Part shown: positions 60,554 to 64,000 of the stretch, piece after piece
Position numbering within the stretch: position 1 is the first letter of the stretch
How the letters are laid out: each line of letters opens with the position of its first letter
From: Floridanema evergladense
Lineage (GTDB): Bacteria; Cyanobacteriota; Cyanobacteriia; Cyanobacteriales; Aerosakkonemataceae
Strand: one strand, 5' to 3'
Assembly: GCF_041929205.1 (NCBI RefSeq)
Contig: NZ_JBHFNT010000218.1
Length of the DNA: 64,000 nt
The notes under the pieces: generated by a model
What the model was told of the DNA's origin: nothing
The model's input: only the letters and a program-made list of their open reading frames with translations
Databases searched by the model: none
Program-made: the position numbers and the translations under genes

Positions 60554-61462
60554 CTATCTTTCTTTTATTTTGATTCTGCTATTGTAAAGATTTAAGAGTA
60601 AGGAAATACTTAAACTAATTGTAAGATATGTTATGATGATAATTAGAATAACTTCTACGGCTCGTCCGGTAATGTTGTTGGTGGTGGAAGCGATCGCATA
60701 AATATCAGGAAAGCCGATCGCAATTGCCAAACTAGAATTTTTCGCTAAATTTAAATACTGACTAGTTAACGGGGGAATAATTACTCTCAAAGCTTGGGGG
60801 AAAATTACTAACTGCATTACTTGAAAAGGTTTTAATCCTAGCGATCGCGCCGCTTCCCATTGTCCTTTCGGTACTGCTTGAATACCACCCCGAATAATTT
60901 CGGCAATAAACGCAGCTGTATATAAAGTTAACCCTAAAATTAAAGTTAGAAATTCTGGATAAAGTGCAATTCTTCCCGGAAGTTGTAAACCGCGATTTGA
61001 TAAAGCAAATATCCCAAATAAAGAGATGGCATTTCCTGGTTGGGGTAACTTGAGAAAAAAGGCAAAATACCAAAATAAAAGTTGCAATAATAAAGGAGTA
61101 TTGCGGAGAATTTCTACATAAATCATTGCCAAGTTTCGGATTAACCAATTATCCGAAAGTCGCGCTACTCCGACAATAATTCCCACAATACTTGCCGAAA
61201 CTAGACCGATCGCCATTACCCGCAATGTATTAATCAAACCAACAAATAAAGCAGCAGCGAAAGTATCAGTAGATTTATAATTAACAATTCTTTCACCTAT
61301 ATCAAACCCAGCTTGTAAATTCAGGAAATCAAACCCAAACTGCAACCCTAGTTGGCGGAGATTTTCGGTAAAATTTGCCCATAAAAATATCCCTACAATT
61401 ACTACTAGCAGGATTAATAATATTTGTCCAAACCACCGCCAAAAACGACTATTATTCCACAT
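60554..61462 (-). CDS. natG: amino-acid ABC transporter permease
   Basis: 302 aa. Six or more helices with IYVEILRNTPLLLQLLFWYF and EAA loop GQWEAARSLGLKPFQVMQLVIFPQALRVIIPPLTSQYLNLAKNSSLAIAIGFPD. Pairs with NatH to form the membrane pore. 10 nt behind natF. Confidence 0.88.
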   Translation of the reverse strand: MWNNSRFWRWFGQILLILLVVIVGIFLWANFTENLRQLGLQFGFDFLNLQAGFDIGERIVNYKSTDTFAAALFVGLINTLRVMAIGLVSASIVGIIVGVARLSDNWLIRNLAMIYVEILRNTPLLLQLLFWYFAFFLKLPQPGNAISLFGIFALSNRGLQLPGRIALYPEFLTLILGLTLYTAAFIAEIIRGGIQAVPKGQWEAARSLGLKPFQVMQLVIFPQALRVIIPPLTSQYLNLAKNSSLAIAIGFPDIYAIASTTNNITGRAVEVILIIIITYLTISLSISLLLNLYNSRIKIKER

Positions 61463-61472
61463 AAATTAGGCT

Positions 61473-62543
61473 TTAGCGAAAAGGAGGTGAATAGAGTAAA
61501 CCTTTTTTATTCCATAGATTATTTAAACCTCGGTCTAACTTCAAGGCTGTATTTGGCCCTAAATTACGATTATAAATTTCGCCGTAGTTACCTACAAATT
61601 TAACGATCCGTACCGTAAAATCATTAGTTAAACCTAAACCTTTACCCAGACCTCCTTCTACTCCTAAGAACCTGCGAAATATCGGATCTTTACTACTGAT
61701 TAATTGCATCACATTTTTAGAATTGACACCTAATTCTTCAGCTTCAATTAAAGTGTAAACTACCCATCTAACAATGTTAGCCCAACGCGCATCGCCTTCG
61801 GCTACTGCTGGGGCTAATGGTTCTTTCGACATTACCACATTTAAGATTTCATGATCTTGGGGATTTGGTAATGCTGTGCGTCGGGAAAGTAACTGCGATC
61901 GATCTGAAGTTACCCCATCACAACGACCTTCAGCATAAGCAGTATAAGCCGTGTTTACATCTTCAAAAACTACAGGTTGATAAGGTAATCCTCGACGACG
62001 CATTTGATCGGCAAGGTTTTGTTCGTTCGTTGTCCCTGTTTGGGTACAAATTGGTTTACCTTTCAAGTCTTCAAGTTTTTTCAACCCACTATCTTTCCGC
62101 ACCATCATGCCTTGTCCGTCGTAAAAAACTACGGGGGCAAATTCCATTTTTACAGAAGTATCTCTCCCCAAAGTAAAAGTAGTATTACGACTGAGAATAT
62201 CTACTTCACCTGTTTGAACTGCGGTAAATCTTTCTTTGGCATTCAAGTTGCGGAATTGGACGGCGTTAGGATCGTTAAATATTGCAGCTGCGATCGCTCG
62301 ACAAATATCTACATCTAACCCCGCATATCTACCATCAGCGCGAACAAAACTAAAACCTGGCAATTCTCCACTAACACCACAAATTAATTTGCCACGATTT
62401 CTGATCGTCTCTAACCTGCCTTTAACCTGTTGTGTGGTGTTCGCATCTTGTGAAACAGCAGGTTTTTTCGCTTCCCCACTACAACTGATTAGAGCCAACA
62501 ATATTGGTATTGTAATTAGTATACTGCAACACCATTTAGGCAT
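61473..62543 (-). CDS. natF: amino-acid ABC transporter substrate-binding protein
   Basis: 356 aa. Signal lipoprotein-type N-terminus (SILITIPILLALISC, lipobox ALISC). Ligand-binding fold family 3: LICGVSGELPGFSFVRADGRYAGLDVDICRAIAAAIF, FTLGRDTSVKMEFAPVVFYDGQGMMV, LKGKPICTQTGTTNEQNL, EGRCDGVTSDRSQL. Broad-specificity (AapJ/NatF) type. First gene of the transporter operon. Confidence 0.9.
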   Translation of the reverse strand: MPKWCCSILITIPILLALISCSGEAKKPAVSQDANTTQQVKGRLETIRNRGKLICGVSGELPGFSFVRADGRYAGLDVDICRAIAAAIFNDPNAVQFRNLNAKERFTAVQTGEVDILSRNTTFTLGRDTSVKMEFAPVVFYDGQGMMVRKDSGLKKLEDLKGKPICTQTGTTNEQNLADQMRRRGLPYQPVVFEDVNTAYTAYAEGRCDGVTSDRSQLLSRRTALPNPQDHEILNVVMSKEPLAPAVAEGDARWANIVRWVVYTLIEAEELGVNSKNVMQLISSKDPIFRRFLGVEGGLGKGLGLTNDFTVRIVKFVGNYGEIYNRNLGPNTALKLDRGLNNLWNKKGLLYSPPFR

Positions 62544-62619
62544 ATTTTTTCTGCTTGTTTTCTCCTTTTATTTGCCTGCTAATTGACAGTGAGTGAGATA
62601 AATGTATCCTAGTTTACTA

Positions 62620-62853
62620 TTAGTGACTTTCTTGCCAACCGGATTGACGCTCTTGAGCTAAATCACGAATCAAGGTTAATTTTGAGTGCAGATAGTCGCT
62701 CAAAATAGCTGCTTCGTTACTGCTCAAAGAACCTTGGTTTTTCAGTTGTTTCAGCAGCCATTGGACTAAACTAGCGTCATCTAGCTTCAGTAGTATATTT
62801 GATTGCGTGTCTTCAATCAAAGACCAAATTTGCCGGAGCATATACGGAGTCAT
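62620..62853 (-). CDS. 77-aa conserved helical protein
   Basis: MTPYMLRQIWSLIEDTQSNILLKLDDASLVQWLLKQL leads to a second pair of helices; soluble, no motif of known function. Size and start (MLRQIWSLIE) are characteristic of a frequent cyanobacterial small protein. Function unknown. Confidence 0.65.
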   Translation of the reverse strand: MTPYMLRQIWSLIEDTQSNILLKLDDASLVQWLLKQLKNQGSLSSNEAAILSDYLHSKLTLIRDLAQERQSGWQESH

Positions 62854-63032
62854 GGAATTTCCTCTTAACTATTGCTTTATGTTTTAAGATAGCCAATAAT
62901 TGTCTTACCAAACAGTAGGCAACACAAGTTGAAACAAGATTTACAAATCGCTTAATAAATCGAACAATTTCTTGACTAGAATTGCAACAGTACGTAGTGA
63001 GTGCTGTCTCAATCCTTAGAAACTATACTGGA

Positions 63033-63105
63033 TGGAGAATAGGGAACTCGAATCCCTGACCTCTGCGGTGCGATCGCAGCGCTCTACCAACTGAGCTAAT
63101 TCCCC
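63033..63105 (-). tRNA. tRNA-Ala(CGC)
   Basis: Anticodon arm CTGCG-ATCGCAC-CGCAG gives CGC. Acceptor GGGGAAT/ATTCTCC has G3.U70, A73. The HIP1 palindrome GCGATCGC spans the anticodon stem and loop, so position 32 is A. Confidence 0.88.
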
Positions 63106-63178
63106 ATATATCTACTTTTTTGGCGATGCAAAGTCCTTTAGCGACAAGTAAACGACTTTTAATCATCAAAAACTTATT

Positions 63179-63907
63179 TTAACATTCTGTGACGGTTGGT
63201 TGAAATTTTTCTTGAGAAAACACTTCCTGGATGCGTTCCAATTCCAAATCCCAAAAATAATCTACAGTCCAATTAGCTTGACGCTGGATCATGTGAAAGG
63301 GAAAAGTATTTGCTACTCCTAACACCTGCATTCCCGCCCGTTTAGCAGCAGTAATCCCTGCTGGAGTATCTTCAACTGCTAAACATTCTGAAGGTTGCAA
63401 GTCCAGATTGGCAAATTCTTGGTTTAATAGTTCTACTGCCAGTAAATAGCCATCTGGTTCTGGCTTACTAACTTTTAGATCGTCGCTGGTGGACATTACA
63501 GCAAAATATTGCGCCAAGTTAGCCCGATTTAATACTATTTCAACTTCCGATCGCAATGCCCCTGTCACCAAACCAATTTTCAGATTAGCGGCTTGTAATT
63601 TCAGAATCAAGTCTTCCAAACCAGGATAAATCGGCAATTCTGCCATTTGAGCGATGTGTTGTTGGTATGCTTTAGCTTTCCGGGAAATTAGCTGATTGAG
63701 GTAACTTTCTGTAAGTACGCGACCTCGACGGGAGAAAAGGTCGCTTAAACAGGCGCGATCGCTCCTTCCCAAGCAATATTTGCGAAATTCGCCCCTTTTC
63801 GGTCGCAGATTCTCTGCAATTAAAATCTCCTCAATCAGCTGCTCATGAATTGGCTCATCATTGATGATGATGCCGTTAAAATCAAACAAAACTGCCTTAA
63901 GAGCCAT
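63179..63907 (-). CDS. HAD superfamily phosphatase (beta-phosphoglucomutase-like)
   Basis: 242 aa. HAD motif I reads LFDFNGIIINDEPIHE: the nucleophile Asp is present but the second Asp (DxD) is Asn. Motif II VTGAL, motif III Lys in KVSKPEPDGYLLA, motif IV CLAVEDTPAGITAAKRAGM. Helical cap between motifs I and II. A phosphosugar phosphatase or mutase is likely by family, substrate unknown. Close to the window end; nothing recognised in 63908-64000. Confidence 0.85.
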   Translation of the reverse strand: MALKAVLFDFNGIIINDEPIHEQLIEEILIAENLRPKRGEFRKYCLGRSDRACLSDLFSRRGRVLTESYLNQLISRKAKAYQQHIAQMAELPIYPGLEDLILKLQAANLKIGLVTGALRSEVEIVLNRANLAQYFAVMSTSDDLKVSKPEPDGYLLAVELLNQEFANLDLQPSECLAVEDTPAGITAAKRAGMQVLGVANTFPFHMIQRQANWTVDYFWDLELERIQEVFSQEKFQPTVTEC

Positions 63908-64000
63908 TCGACTTTAGATTTTAGATTGTTTGTGGGTACGTTGTTGGGGGGTTGAGCGGTAAGTGGGGGAAAGCGGCACCAACTTCATTATACCAGGCAT

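Overview
The window is chromosomal DNA of a filamentous cyanobacterium. The evidence is the dense GCGATCGC (HIP1) palindromes, heptameric tandem repeats (CCCCAGT, GTTGGTA, AAAACTC types), the filament-associated pair hetZ-patU3, an AMIN-domain amidase, cyanobacterial-type solanesyl-PP synthase, mreBCD and a NatFGH/BgtA-type amino-acid ABC transporter. It cannot be told from this window whether the organism forms heterocysts.

Layout. 0.1-2.6 kb: small membrane protein, two Uma2-family nucleases and a small gene with an A7 frameshift between them. 2.7-7.5 kb: one minus-strand tRNA array (31 recognisable tRNAs plus one decayed copy, together carrying anticodons for all 20 amino acids). It is read from a consensus-like promoter near 7.5 kb, through a leader with an exact cyanobacterial rRNA boxA. 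Embedded in it are an HNH protein, a 209-aa helical protein, a stub of a microbial PARG-like protein, and a short RNA-like segment joining the sarcin-ricin loop and the GTPase-associated centre of 23S rRNA in inverted order. 7.9-12.3 kb: membrane proteins and a DUF1400 hydrolase. 12.5-20.8 kb: DUF1269 protein, methylglyoxal-synthase-like/diacylglycerol-kinase fusion, RND efflux pair, K+ channel. 21-30 kb: enolase, HicB-like antitoxin, GH31 glucosidase, quinone oxidoreductase, ilvN, BON protein, infC. 30-38 kb: ATP/ADP-translocase-like HEAT protein, cNMP-binding protein, two GGDEF proteins, M41-like protease. 38-43.5 kb: TgpA-like protein, patU3, hetZ. 43.6-53.6 kb: MITE, radical SAM protein, sds, murI, amidase, antiporter, SIMPL protein, ssb. 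53.8-57.7 kb: mreB-mreC-mreD, ribD. 58.5-62.5 kb: amino-acid ABC transporter. 63 kb: tRNA-Ala and a HAD phosphatase.

The most unusual part is the array. Four leucine-anticodon tRNAs have short-variable-loop bodies and share a G1.U72/A73 acceptor end; the isoleucine tRNA lacks a TPsiC loop; and the 23S-like piece keeps both translation-factor binding elements with different but still paired stems. I read it as an operon of alternative or decoy translation RNAs (inference).
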